Assembly (NCBI RefSeq): GCF_029309835.1
Contig: NZ_JARJHL010000005.1
Location: forward strand, 124,001-188,000
From: Paracoccus sp. DMF-8
GTDB lineage: Bacteria > Pseudomonadota > Alphaproteobacteria > Rhodobacterales > Rhodobacteraceae
DNA length: 64,000 nucleotides
Direction of reading: 5' to 3'
In this document: piece after piece, positions 41,373 to 53,538 of the stretch
How the letters are laid out: each line of letters starts with the position of its first letter
Numbering within the stretch: the stretch's first letter is position 1
Translations under genes and position numbers: made by a program
The notes under the pieces: model-generated
The model's database searches: none
Told to the model about the DNA's origin: nothing
The model's input: the letters and a program-made list of their open reading frames with translations, nothing else

Positions 41373-41804
41373 ATGTCCGACAGCGAACTCCTGCAGCTTT
41401 ATTCGCGGCGCATTCTGGCGCTGGCGTCGGATATTCCGCATCTGGGCAGACTGGATGACGCGACGGGCAGCGCCTATCGGCGTTCGCCGCAATGCGGGTC
41501 CTCCGTCACGGTGGATGTCGCCATGAAGGACGGGCGGATCGACAATTTCGCCCAGGAGGTCCGCGCCTGCGCGCTTGGGCAGGCCTCTGCCTCGGTTCTG
41601 GGGCGGCATGTTCTGGGCCGCAGTCGCGATGACATCGCCGCGGCCCGCGACGCGCTGAATGCCATGCTGAAATCCGGCGGCCCGGCCCCCGAAGGGATCT
41701 TTTCCGAATTGGAAACGCTGATTCCCGCGCGGGATTTTCCCAATCGCCACGCCTCGATCCTGCTGGCGTGGGAGGCCACGCTTGGCGCCATCGACGGCGC
41801 CTGA
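41373..41804 (+). CDS. IscU/NifU-like iron-sulfur scaffold-family protein
   Basis: 143 residues with the IscU_N fold. Two of the three cluster-ligand cysteines are visible (C41 in SPQCGSS and C66 in RACALGQASAS); the third position, normally before the C-terminal helix, reads RHASILLAW and has no cysteine. This makes a classical scaffold role doubtful; it may be a divergent carrier or regulator. It is divergent from hisI. Confidence 0.85.
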   Translation: MSDSELLQLYSRRILALASDIPHLGRLDDATGSAYRRSPQCGSSVTVDVAMKDGRIDNFAQEVRACALGQASASVLGRHVLGRSRDDIAAARDALNAMLKSGGPAPEGIFSELETLIPARDFPNRHASILLAWEATLGAIDGA

Positions 41805-41805
41805 A

Positions 41806-41841
41806 GCAAAAGAAAAGGCCAGCCCCAGGGCAAGGGCTGGC
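41806..41841 (-). terminator. Intrinsic terminator after the 31-residue membrane protein gene
   Basis: On the minus strand, GCCAGCCC and GGGCTGGC form an 8-bp stem with an 8-base loop, followed by CTTTTCTTTTGC. The T-run is only on the minus strand, so it marks a minus-strand transcript coming from 41935-42030. Confidence 0.8.
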
Positions 41842-41934
41842 AGTTGCGCGCAAACGAAGCCTCAGGGGAAAGGCGCGGTGCACAGGCGCGGCACCGCATC
41901 GATACGCGGGGCAGTGAAAAGCGTGGTGAACGGC

Positions 41935-42030
41935 TCAGCCAGCCAGGATCGCCGGCAGCCACAAGACAATGATCGTCGTCACCGACAGGGCCGTGATTCC
42001 AATAAGATCGGCAAGAACGTCGCGAGTCAT
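41935..42030 (-). CDS. 31-residue single-pass membrane protein
   Basis: An ATG at 42030 opens a 32-codon frame (including stop) with GGAGG five bases upstream, an ideal Shine-Dalgarno. The product begins MTRDVLADLIGI and continues as one hydrophobic helix (ITALSVTTIIVLWLPAILAG) with a charged N-terminal cap. A strong terminator lies about 95 bases downstream on the same strand. Ribosome site, coherent membrane peptide and terminator together support a real gene. Its function is unknown; it lies between an IscU-like gene and recG. Confidence 0.65.
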   Translation of the reverse strand: MTRDVLADLIGITALSVTTIIVLWLPAILAG

Positions 42031-42117
42031 CTGAACCTCCATCCGTTGTTGCCATTTTGTTCTCACGAATCGCGGATTGTGTAAAGAACTTTTTAGGAAC
42101 ATTCAGTGAAAATGGGC

Positions 42118-46616
<4,499 letters not shown>

Positions 46617-47333
46617 TCACGCGCCAAGCGCGAGCTTTTCCTGATCCAGCGCCAGCGCGGCCGGTTCGCGCAACACATAGCCACGCCCCCAGACCGTCTC
46701 GATATAGTTTTCGCCCGCCAATGCCTCGGAAAGTTTCTTCCTGAGCTTGCAGATGAAAACGTCGATGATTTTCAGTTCGGGTTCATCCATCCCGCCGTAA
46801 AGGTGGTTCAGGAACATTTCCTTGGTCAGCGTCGTGCCTTTGCGCAGGCTGAGCAGTTCAAGGATCTGATATTCCTTGCCCGTCAGATTGACCGGCGGGC
46901 CATGCGCCTCGACCGAGCGGGCATCAAGGTCGACGACGATATCGCCGGTGCGGATCACCGAATGGCTGTGCCCCTTGGACCGCCGGATGATCGCCTGAAT
47001 GCGCGCAACCAGTTCTTCGCGGTGGAAGGGTTTGGTCATGTAATCATCGGCGCCGAAACCGAAGCCGCGCAGCTTGCTTTCCGTGTCATCCGAGCCGGTC
47101 AGGATCAGGATCGGGGTATCGACCCGCGACATCCGCAGCTGCCGCAACACCTCCATCCCGTGCATGTCAGGCAGATCAAGATCGAGAAGAATCAAATCGT
47201 AATCATATAGCTTTGCGAGATCGATGCCTTCCTCGCCCATATCGGTGCGATAGACATTGTAATTCGCATTGGTCAGCATCATTTCGATGCTGCGCGCCGT
47301 CGTCGGGTCGTCCTCAACCAAAAGAATTCGCAT
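46617..47333 (-). CDS. ctrA: Cell-cycle response regulator CtrA
   Basis: 238 residues, OmpR type: receiver domain with phosphorylation site D51 in LLDLDLPD and a C-terminal winged helix ([34 protein letters not shown]), the region nearly invariant in alphaproteobacterial CtrA. It binds TTAA-N7-TTAA sites. In Rhodobacteraceae it is usually non-essential and controls motility, gene transfer agents and quorum-linked traits rather than replication. sciP is next upstream on the same strand. Confidence 0.96.
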   Translation of the reverse strand: MRILLVEDDPTTARSIEMMLTNANYNVYRTDMGEEGIDLAKLYDYDLILLDLDLPDMHGMEVLRQLRMSRVDTPILILTGSDDTESKLRGFGFGADDYMTKPFHREELVARIQAIIRRSKGHSHSVIRTGDIVVDLDARSVEAHGPPVNLTGKEYQILELLSLRKGTTLTKEMFLNHLYGGMDEPELKIIDVFICKLRKKLSEALAGENYIETVWGRGYVLREPAALALDQEKLALGA

Positions 47334-47382
47334 GACGCTGTCCTCAAACTGTCGGATCTGTTAAACATTAGGCTCCTATTGG

Positions 47383-47397
47383 TTAATATCTCGTTAC
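47383..47397. promoter_or_regulatory. Near-consensus CtrA box upstream of ctrA
   Basis: TTAA, seven bases, then TTAC: seven of eight matches to TTAA-N7-TTAA. It lies 50 bases before the ctrA start, consistent with autoregulation (inference). Confidence 0.45.
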
Positions 47398-47423
47398 CGC
47401 GAATAGACATAATGAATTTCAAC

Positions 47424-47699
47424 TCAAAGTTGTCTGAAATTCTGAATCTGTGTCACCTTCAGCGCATCGCGCCCGTGCCGACGGATCGCCGCCACCCAAC
47501 TGTCCAGCTCTTCGCCGGAAAGTCCATATTTTTCAATCGCCTCGTCGCGTTCCAACAGCCCGTATTCGACCGCTTCGGCGACGGCGGCCTTGCGGCTGGC
47601 CACCCATCGGGCCGAGACATCGGGCAAATCGGCGAGTGTCAGGATCCGCCCATCCGGCAATGTCACCGTGCGGGGGCCGTTGCGTTTGCGTAGAAACAT
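47424..47699 (-). CDS. sciP: SciP/DUF1153 CtrA inhibitor
   Basis: 91 residues matching SciP over the full length: MFLRKRNGPRTVTLPDGRILTLADLPD at the start, then a helix-turn-helix (RWVASRKAAVAEAVEYGLL). SciP binds CtrA and blocks its activation of target promoters. It lies 90 bases upstream of ctrA on the same strand. Confidence 0.93.
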   Translation of the reverse strand: MFLRKRNGPRTVTLPDGRILTLADLPDVSARWVASRKAAVAEAVEYGLLERDEAIEKYGLSGEELDSWVAAIRRHGRDALKVTQIQNFRQL

Positions 47700-47744
47700 C
47701 GATCATCCCTGTTCGTCTTTGCGACCTTTTCTGAGCCAAACTTG

Positions 47745-47759
47745 TTAAATCCGGGTGAA
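47745..47759. promoter_or_regulatory. Near-consensus CtrA box upstream of sciP
   Basis: TTAA, seven bases, then TGAA: seven of eight matches to TTAA-N7-TTAA, 46 bases before the sciP start. In Caulobacter sciP is activated by CtrA; the same is inferred here. Confidence 0.4.
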
Positions 47760-47860
47760 CTCTGCCCGAATTTGATCGCCCCGGACCTTGAGAATAGTTG
47801 GAATTTTCCCTATTTTGCTGTCTTCGCAAGCGGCCATCGCCGCAATCCAAGGTAAGCCCC

Positions 47861-49030
47861 ATGTCCATGCCGTCCCTGGCAGCCAGCCCAGATACCGGCG
47901 CTGTCCCATTGAATTCGCTTGGTTTTCCAAAATCCCCCGCAGAAACGCGGGTGGTCGTGGCCATGTCCGGCGGGGTCGACAGTTCGGCCGTGGCAGCGCA
48001 TCTGGCGGCCCAGGGTTACGATGTCATCGGCGTGACGTTGCAGCTTTACGACCACGGCGCGGCGCTGGCGAAAAAGGGCGCCTGCTGTGCAGGGCAGGAC
48101 ATTCACGACGCCCGCCGCGTTGCTGAACGAATCGGTTTTCCGCATTATGTGCTGGATTACGAAAACAAATTCCGCGAATCGGTGATCGAGGAATTCGCCG
48201 ATGCCTATCTGGCCGGCGCGACCCCGGTGCCCTGCATCCGCTGCAACGAGCGGGTCAAGTTCCGCGACCTTCTGGAAACAGCCCGCGATCTGGACGCCGA
48301 TTGCATGGCGACGGGCCATTATATCCGCCGCAGCGCCGGGCCGCATGGCGCCGAACTGCACATGGCCGCCGATCCGGCCCGCGATCAAAGCTATTTCCTG
48401 TTTTCGACCACGCGCGAACAGCTTGAATTCCTGCGCTTTCCGCTTGGCGGGCTGGCCAGCAAGGCCGAAGCCCGTGCGATGGCGGCCGAATATGGGCTGG
48501 CGGTCGCGGACAAGCCCGACAGTCAGGATATCTGCTTTGTGCCCGACGGAAATTACGCCAGCGTCATCGAAAAGCTGCGCCCCGGTGCCGCCGAACCGGG
48601 CGAGATCACCGATGAGCAGGGCAATGTTCTGGGCCGACATCGCGGCGTCATCCATTACACCATCGGCCAGCGCCGTGGCCTGGGCATCGGCGGCCTGGGC
48701 GATCCGCTGTATGTCATCCGGCTGGACCCCGACAACCGCCGCGTCATCGTCGGACCCAAGGATGCGCTGAAAACCCGCATCGTTCCGGTGACCGAGGTGA
48801 ACTGGCTGGGGGATGCCCCGTTCGAGGGCGAAATCCAGATCGAGGCGCGCATCCGTTCGACCCGCCCGCCACGCCCGGCGATTCTGCGGGCGACGGGTGC
48901 GAACCGCGCGGAAATCGAATTGCTCGACCCCGAGGAAGGCGTCAGCCCCGGTCAGGCCTGCGTCTTTTACCAGCCCGGCAGCACGCGCGTTCTGGGCGGC
49001 GGCTGGATCACGCATCGGCGCGGCGGCTGA
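47861..49030 (+). CDS. mnmA: tRNA-specific 2-thiouridylase MnmA
   Basis: 389 residues from the ATG at 47861, preceded by AAGGTAAGCC. The PP-loop SGGVDSS is at about residues 36-42. The catalytic cysteines are in [13 protein letters not shown] and DSQDICFVP. MnmA adds sulfur to U34 of tRNA-Lys, tRNA-Glu and tRNA-Gln. It converges on sufE, another sulfur-transfer gene, and is divergent from sciP. An ATG two codons in (47867) is an alternative start. Confidence 0.96.
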   Translation: MSMPSLAASPDTGAVPLNSLGFPKSPAETRVVVAMSGGVDSSAVAAHLAAQGYDVIGVTLQLYDHGAALAKKGACCAGQDIHDARRVAERIGFPHYVLDYENKFRESVIEEFADAYLAGATPVPCIRCNERVKFRDLLETARDLDADCMATGHYIRRSAGPHGAELHMAADPARDQSYFLFSTTREQLEFLRFPLGGLASKAEARAMAAEYGLAVADKPDSQDICFVPDGNYASVIEKLRPGAAEPGEITDEQGNVLGRHRGVIHYTIGQRRGLGIGGLGDPLYVIRLDPDNRRVIVGPKDALKTRIVPVTEVNWLGDAPFEGEIQIEARIRSTRPPRPAILRATGANRAEIELLDPEEGVSPGQACVFYQPGSTRVLGGGWITHRRGG

Positions 49031-49048
49031 GGCCGCGCCCCCAAAGCC

Positions 49049-49456
49049 CTATCCGTTCGCGGCCAGCAGCCCGATGCGTTCGACCATCGCCCGCAAACCG
49101 TTCGAGCGTTGCGCCGACAGATGCCCCTCCAGCCCCAGGCGGTTCAGTTCGGCCGGGGCGTCGATCGCGCCGACCTCGGCCAGCGGCACGCCGGAATAAA
49201 GCGCGTGCAGGATGGCGATCAACCCGCGCACGATCAAGGCATCACTGTCACCCTGAAAGTCGAATTTACCGTTCTGAATCATCGGCATGATCCAGACCTG
49301 ACTGGCGCAGCCCTCGACCTTGATGGCGGGCACATGCAGGGCCGGGTCCATCGGCGGCATCGCCTTGCCCAGTTCGATCACATGGCGATAGCGGTCTTCC
49401 CAGTCATCCAGGAAATCAAAGGTCTCGGCGATGTCTTCAAAGGCGGGGGTGGCCAT
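49049..49456 (-). CDS. sufE: SufE-type cysteine desulfuration protein
   Basis: 135 residues. The sulfur-accepting cysteine is C50 in VEGCASQVW. SufE takes persulfide sulfur from SufS for Fe-S cluster assembly. It is full length and convergent with mnmA, with an 18-base gap. Confidence 0.95.
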   Translation of the reverse strand: MATPAFEDIAETFDFLDDWEDRYRHVIELGKAMPPMDPALHVPAIKVEGCASQVWIMPMIQNGKFDFQGDSDALIVRGLIAILHALYSGVPLAEVGAIDAPAELNRLGLEGHLSAQRSNGLRAMVERIGLLAANG

Positions 49457-49580
49457 GGCGGTATCCTGCTGTCTTGTCCAGCTTCAGATAATGCCGCCAC
49501 CCGCCAAGGTCAAAGAGGCTTTCCCGCACCGCCCTTCTGCCCTATCAATGCGGCAAGGATAAACGAGGGCACGGTCTGAC

Positions 49581-50102
49581 ATGCGGATGAGAAACATGGC
49601 CATTCTGGCGGGCGTCGCGCTGGCGCTGACGGCTTGCGGCGGCCGGGACAGCGGCAGCGCCAGCAGCAGCCTCAATCCGCTGCGCTGGTTCGGCGGCGGC
49701 GGGCAGCCCGAGCAGCGCAGCCTGACGCCCGAAGGTGGCTATCCGACCCAATCGAACGATCACCGCAGTCTGATCGCCCATATCTCGGGCGCGAGATGGG
49801 AACCGCTTTACGAAGGCCGGATGCTGGTCGTTACCGGCCAGCCCGGCACCAAAGGCTGGTGGGCCGCCGCATTGGTGCCCGAGGTGCCGATGCCCAGTGG
49901 CCGCATCCGCGGCGATGAAAACGGCACGCTGCGGCTGCGCATGGTCGCCCTGCCCCCTCTGGCGAACACCTATCCGGCCAGCGCCCCGGCCACGGCCAAT
50001 GACGAGATCGAGGTCGCCATGACCCTGTCGCACGAGGCCTTGGCGACGATCCGCGAGATCGTCATCACCAGTGCCGGGAATGCCGTGACGCTGCGGCCCT
50101 GA
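49581..50102 (+). CDS. Putative lipoprotein of unknown function
   Basis: 173 residues with a lipobox (ALTACGG, Cys near residue 19), then a Ser/Gly-rich linker (SGSASSSLNPLRWFGGGG) and a predicted beta-rich domain (residues about 60-170, GRMLVVTGQPGTKGWWAAALVPE). It resembles uncharacterised Rhodobacteraceae lipoproteins with no assigned function. It is divergent from sufE and followed by a hairpin. Confidence 0.78.
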   Translation: MRMRNMAILAGVALALTACGGRDSGSASSSLNPLRWFGGGGQPEQRSLTPEGGYPTQSNDHRSLIAHISGARWEPLYEGRMLVVTGQPGTKGWWAAALVPEVPMPSGRIRGDENGTLRLRMVALPPLANTYPASAPATANDEIEVAMTLSHEALATIREIVITSAGNAVTLRP

Positions 50103-50140
50103 GCGCAGCCCGATCCTGAGCGCAACCCGACGAAACGACA

Positions 50141-50165
50141 AAGGCCGCCGAAATCCGGCGGCCTT
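50141..50165. terminator. Bidirectional terminator between lipoprotein and GNAT genes
   Basis: AAGGCCGCCG and CGGCGGCCTT form a perfect 10-bp stem with a five-base loop between two convergent genes. The minus strand continues into TTTGTCGTTT, the better terminator side. Confidence 0.75.
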
Positions 50166-50186
50166 CGCGATTGTGGCAGGTGGCGA

Positions 50187-50738
50187 TCAGTCCATCTTGC
50201 GCAGATAGGTCCAGGTCGGGACCCGCGCATTGCGCGCGACCGACCAGCTTTCCGCATCCCCCAGATAGGCGAAACCGCAATTCGTCAGGACACGCGCGGA
50301 ACCGGGGCTGTCCTGAAACGCCTCGGCAAACAGGGTGCGGGCATGATGCGGATTGGCGGCGACCAGTGCGGCAACCGCCTCGGTCGCGAAACCGGTGTTC
50401 CAGAAGCCCGCGCCGATCCAGAAGCCAAGCTCCGACCGGTCGTCTTCCAACCGGGTCAGCGAGACGACGCCAAGCAATTCGGCCAGCTTGTGGGCGGAAC
50501 CGTCAATGGCCCAGACATCCTCGGTCCGGTTGTCGGCCATGGCGCGCGCGACATAGGCGTCACTCGCCCCGGGCGGCAGCGGATGGGGGATCGAGCGCGT
50601 GCCCTCGGCGACGCGGCGATCCGCCGTGTAATGGGCGATCAGCCCCGTATCGGAAGGGCGCAGCCCGCGAAGTAAAAACCGCTCGGTCCGGATCTCGGGC
50701 TGGGGATCCAGAACCTGCATTGTCAAATCATTCATCAC
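50187..50738 (-). CDS. GNAT family N-acetyltransferase
   Basis: 183 residues with a RimJ/RimL-like acetyltransferase fold (RTERFLLRGLRPSDTGLIAHY at the start; GFWNTGFATEAVAALV as the acetyl-CoA loop). These enzymes acetylate protein N-termini or small amines. It follows rpmA on the same strand beyond a terminator, the common position in this group, which suggests but does not prove a ribosomal substrate. An ATG one codon in is an equal start. Confidence 0.88.
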   Translation of the reverse strand: MMNDLTMQVLDPQPEIRTERFLLRGLRPSDTGLIAHYTADRRVAEGTRSIPHPLPPGASDAYVARAMADNRTEDVWAIDGSAHKLAELLGVVSLTRLEDDRSELGFWIGAGFWNTGFATEAVAALVAANPHHARTLFAEAFQDSPGSARVLTNCGFAYLGDAESWSVARNARVPTWTYLRKMD

Positions 50739-50798
50739 AAACCCTCACTCCCATATTCCAATATGGAAAGCACACCCCCGAAGTTTCAAGCCCCGGAA

Positions 50799-50830
50799 AC
50801 TTAAAGGGGACCGGCTTTCGCCGATCCCCT
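50799..50830 (-). terminator. Intrinsic terminator after rpmA
   Basis: On the minus strand an 11-bp stem (AGGGGATCGGC/GCCGGTCCCCT, one G-U) closes on a GAAA tetraloop and runs into TTAAGTTTC, 26 bases after the rpmA stop. Confidence 0.82.
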
Positions 50831-50855
50831 CTAACACTGGCGTGTTACAATCGGC

Positions 50856-51122
50856 TTACTCGGCCGCCTCGACAGGAAGCACCGAAATATAGGTGCGGCC
50901 CTTGAGGCCCTTGTGGAACTGGATATTGCCGTCGGTCAGCGCGAACAGCGTGTGATCGCGGCCCATGCCGACGTTCTTGCCGGCCCACCAGGTGGTGCCG
51001 CGCTGGCGCACGATGATGTTGCCGGCAACCGCCGACTGACCACCGAACAGTTTCACGCCAAGACGGCGACCGGCCGAATCGCGACCGTTGCGGGACGAAC
51101 CGCCTGCTTTCTTATGTGCCAT
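50856..51122 (-). CDS. rpmA: 50S ribosomal protein L27
   Basis: 88 residues with the invariant N-terminus [16 protein letters not shown] and GVKLFGGQ. L27 sits near the peptidyl-transferase centre. It is 19 bases downstream of rplU in the usual L21-L27 operon. Confidence 0.97.
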   Translation of the reverse strand: MAHKKAGGSSRNGRDSAGRRLGVKLFGGQSAVAGNIIVRQRGTTWWAGKNVGMGRDHTLFALTDGNIQFHKGLKGRTYISVLPVEAAE

Positions 51123-51141
51123 GGCTCTGTCTCCTTATGTC

Positions 51142-51579
51142 TCAGTTGGCGTCTTCGGCCGCAGCTTCGGCCTTGGGCTTGCGGGTGCGCGCCGGTTTCG
51201 CGGCAGCTTCTGCGGCAACGGGATCAGCCTTGGTGCGGGCACCGACGGCGGCTTTGACGTCCGATTTCTCGGCGCCTTTTTCCAGCAGATCGGTGATGCG
51301 GATCAGGGTCAGTTGCTGACGGTGGCCGCGCGTGCGCTGCGAGCTGTGCTTGCGGCGGCGCTTGACATAGGTGATGACCTTGTCGGCCTTGATATTGTCG
51401 ATGACTTCGGCCTGAACGGCGGCACCGGCGACCAGCGGCGCACCGATGGTCGAGCCGATCATCAGCACGTCGTTGAACTGGACCTTGTCACCGGCTTCGG
51501 CAGCCAGTTTTTCGACGCGCAGCACATCACCGGCCTGAACCCGGTATTGCTTGCCGCCCGTCTTGAGAACTGCGAACAT
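51142..51579 (-). CDS. rplU: 50S ribosomal protein L21
   Basis: 145 residues from the ATG at 51579 (MFAVLKTGGKQYRVQAGD), with AAGGAAGACGA upstream. The L21 core ends near residue 103 (QQLTLIRITDL). It is followed by a basic/Ala-rich extension of about 40 residues, normal in this family. It is the first gene of rplU-rpmA; a structured leader and candidate promoter lie upstream. Confidence 0.96.
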   Translation of the reverse strand: MFAVLKTGGKQYRVQAGDVLRVEKLAAEAGDKVQFNDVLMIGSTIGAPLVAGAAVQAEVIDNIKADKVITYVKRRRKHSSQRTRGHRQQLTLIRITDLLEKGAEKSDVKAAVGARTKADPVAAEAAAKPARTRKPKAEAAAEDAN

Positions 51580-51612
51580 TTCGTCTTCCTTGTTCTGCCG
51601 CGCCCTGTGGCC

Positions 51613-51677
51613 CCCGGTTTCCCGGGCGTTTCGAAGCGAACTTCGCCGTCGGACAGCGCACCCGTTCGGATCGGGTG
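51613..51677 (-). promoter_or_regulatory. Three-hairpin rplU leader
   Basis: Three adjacent hairpins on the minus strand: CCCGG-GAAA-CCGGG (51613-51626), CGAAG-TTCG-CTTCG (51632-51645), CACCCG-seven-CGGGTG (51659-51677). They precede the rplU Shine-Dalgarno. An autoregulatory role is inferred. Confidence 0.5.
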
Positions 51678-51727
51678 TGATTGAAAATAACGCACCGGCA
51701 ACGGGCGCAGGCCCGGCCGGTTGGCGC

Positions 51728-51756
51728 TGTATCAGGGATTGTCGCACCAAAGTCAA
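51728..51756 (-). promoter_or_regulatory. Candidate rplU promoter
   Basis: TTGACT at 51751-51756 and GATACA at 51728-51733 (minus strand), 17 bases apart, about 150 bases before the rplU start. The -35 fits well; the -10 fits moderately. Confidence 0.4.
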
Positions 51757-51944
51757 CCAAAACAGCAGGGCAAGCCGTGCGATCGGGCGCTTTTCCCTGC
51801 GGCCGTTTCTTTTGCCCGATCAGGACAACGGCGGCACGTCAGCGGCAATGCACCGCTTGCCGATCCCGCCCTGATCCCGCCCTGTGGCTGGCGCCCACGG
51901 CCCCCCGGCGACCGCCCCTTGCCCCGCGCCGGATCCCTGGGGGA

Positions 51945-53198
51945 TCAGCCGGAAACCGGCAATTCGCGCTTGATGACATCGCTGCGGTGGCGAAAGACGG
52001 ATTCGTCATCGAACGCGGCCCCGTCCTGATGCGCGCTCTGGATCATCCGCGCCAGCCGGGGCCGGTCGCGATCCAGCGAAACCAGTGCTGCGGTCAGCGC
52101 CGCGCGGTCGCCCTGCGGGACCATCATCCCGCCGCCGTGACCCGAAATCAGGTCCCGCGCGAATGCCCCGTCAAAACCCACGATCGGGGTCGCGGACACC
52201 AGCGCCTCGATCAGGCAACGCGGCGATTCGGGCGTGCGGTGGCAGAACAGGAAAACCTGCGCCTGACGGATCGCCTGCAAGACGGCCTCGCGGTCGCGGA
52301 CCATGCCGCGCAGGGTGATCCGATCCGCCACACCCGCCTCGCGGATGCGGTTCTCCATCCAGTCCAGTTCCGGTCCGGCACCCAGCCATTCGGCGCGCAG
52401 ATCGACGCCCTGCCGGATCGCATCGATCAGCGATTCCACCCAATCCCGCGCGCCCTTCATCGCATCGGCACGCCCGACATAGACGATGCGCAAGGGGCCA
52501 GCCGCGACGCCTGCCACCTTGGCATCAATCTCCGAGGCGGGCAGATGTTCATCGCGGCGGATATGGATATCATGGACCAGTTGCGGATTGCGGCAGCCGG
52601 GCGCGTAGTGTTCGAACGTCTCTTGCCCGTGGAACAGGCCGACCGTGGCGCGGCGGATCAGAAATCGTTCGAGCCAGGCCATCGGCACCCAGGTCAGCCC
52701 CGCCTTGAGCCGTGTCTTGAACCGGGGCGCGGTGCGGGCGGCATAGCGCACCACCTCGGATTCCACGCGGTCGGTCCATATGCAGAAGGGCCGCCCCATG
52801 CGATGGGCCTGCCACGCCCCGACCGCCCCCCAGTCACCGACCAGCCCGCCAAGCGCAAAGCTCATCCGGTCGGCGCGCGAAATCGCCTCGCGCAGCTTGC
52901 GCCGGGCGTCGGGCATGGCGCGCAGGAAGCCGCGCAGCCCCCATTCCTGTGGCAGCGTCACGATTTCGATGCGCGAGATCGACGGCCCCACGCCCTGTTC
53001 GACCGGCACCCAGCTTTGCGGCGGCTGCCCCTGCGCCAGCGGTATGATGACGATCAGCCGGTCGAAATGCTCGGCCCACAGCCGCAGCCCGTTGCAGGCC
53101 TGATCCTCCAGCAGAAGCCCCCCGTCCGGCCCGCGAAACACCGCCACCGAGGCGTAAATCAAAAGGCTCCCATCGCGGTCGGTCGTCGCGCGTTGCAT
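51945..53198 (-). CDS. GT-B glycosyltransferase, family 4-like
   Basis: 417 residues from the ATG at 53198 (MQRATTDRDGSLLIYASV), with GGAG nine bases upstream. The C-terminal nucleotide-sugar domain shows RIVYVGRADAMKGARDW and the ExxxSGTP-like region ALVSATPIVGFDGA with the preceding acidic pair, as in retaining GT4 enzymes. The substrate is unknown; it is probably for an envelope glycoconjugate. It stands alone between the L21 operon and the sulfate transporter. Confidence 0.85.
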   Translation of the reverse strand: MQRATTDRDGSLLIYASVAVFRGPDGGLLLEDQACNGLRLWAEHFDRLIVIIPLAQGQPPQSWVPVEQGVGPSISRIEIVTLPQEWGLRGFLRAMPDARRKLREAISRADRMSFALGGLVGDWGAVGAWQAHRMGRPFCIWTDRVESEVVRYAARTAPRFKTRLKAGLTWVPMAWLERFLIRRATVGLFHGQETFEHYAPGCRNPQLVHDIHIRRDEHLPASEIDAKVAGVAAGPLRIVYVGRADAMKGARDWVESLIDAIRQGVDLRAEWLGAGPELDWMENRIREAGVADRITLRGMVRDREAVLQAIRQAQVFLFCHRTPESPRCLIEALVSATPIVGFDGAFARDLISGHGGGMMVPQGDRAALTAALVSLDRDRPRLARMIQSAHQDGAAFDDESVFRHRSDVIKRELPVSG

Positions 53199-53538
53199 CG
53201 AATTTTTCTCCGTGCTGACAAGGGAATGTTGCATTGCCCACCGACAATCGCAAACCCGATTCAACTGGTCTTTCGGTCAATTCCGGTCGATTTCGCCGCC
53301 CGCACCGCAAAGCCGCAGCAAACGCCGAAAAAAGAACGCCGTGACAGCCAGATCCGCAAAGGCAGAAGCAGTTTTCCCATTGCGCAGAAAATTAGCCCGA
53401 TAATTGATCGGAATGCCATGATTTCAGGGAAATCATTCCGGCGATCCGGTCAATGCCATGCCGTGCGTTCCTTGAACGACCGGGTTCGGCAGATTACCAC
53501 TCTGGCAAGGGCCAATCCGGCCGGGGGCTGTAATCGCA
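53199..53538. other. Divergent intergenic region glycosyltransferase / cysA
   Basis: 340 bases, relatively AT-rich in the middle. It holds the dyad at 53410-53439 and must contain the promoters of both divergent units. I see no small gene. Confidence 0.5.
53410..53439. promoter_or_regulatory. Dyad symmetry upstream of the sulfate transporter
   Basis: ATGATTT and AAATCAT flank CAGGG (53418-53436), and an outer pair GGAATG/CATTCC (53410-53415 with 53434-53439) shares its right arm. It is about 100 bases before the cysA start. The layout suits a LysR-type or repressor operator; no regulator gene is adjacent. Confidence 0.4.

Larger units (their letters stand above)
51580..51944. other. Intergenic region rplU / glycosyltransferase
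   Basis: 365 bases. The left part is the structured rplU leader, with a candidate promoter at 51728-51756. From about 51760 to 51944 I see no gene or clear terminator for the glycosyltransferase transcript that ends at 51945. Confidence 0.5.

Noticed and set aside
51681..53538. Very long plus-strand frame running into the cysA 3' half
   Set aside because: Only the last third is coding (cysA in the restored frame). The upstream part is antisense to the glycosyltransferase gene and has no protein-like features.
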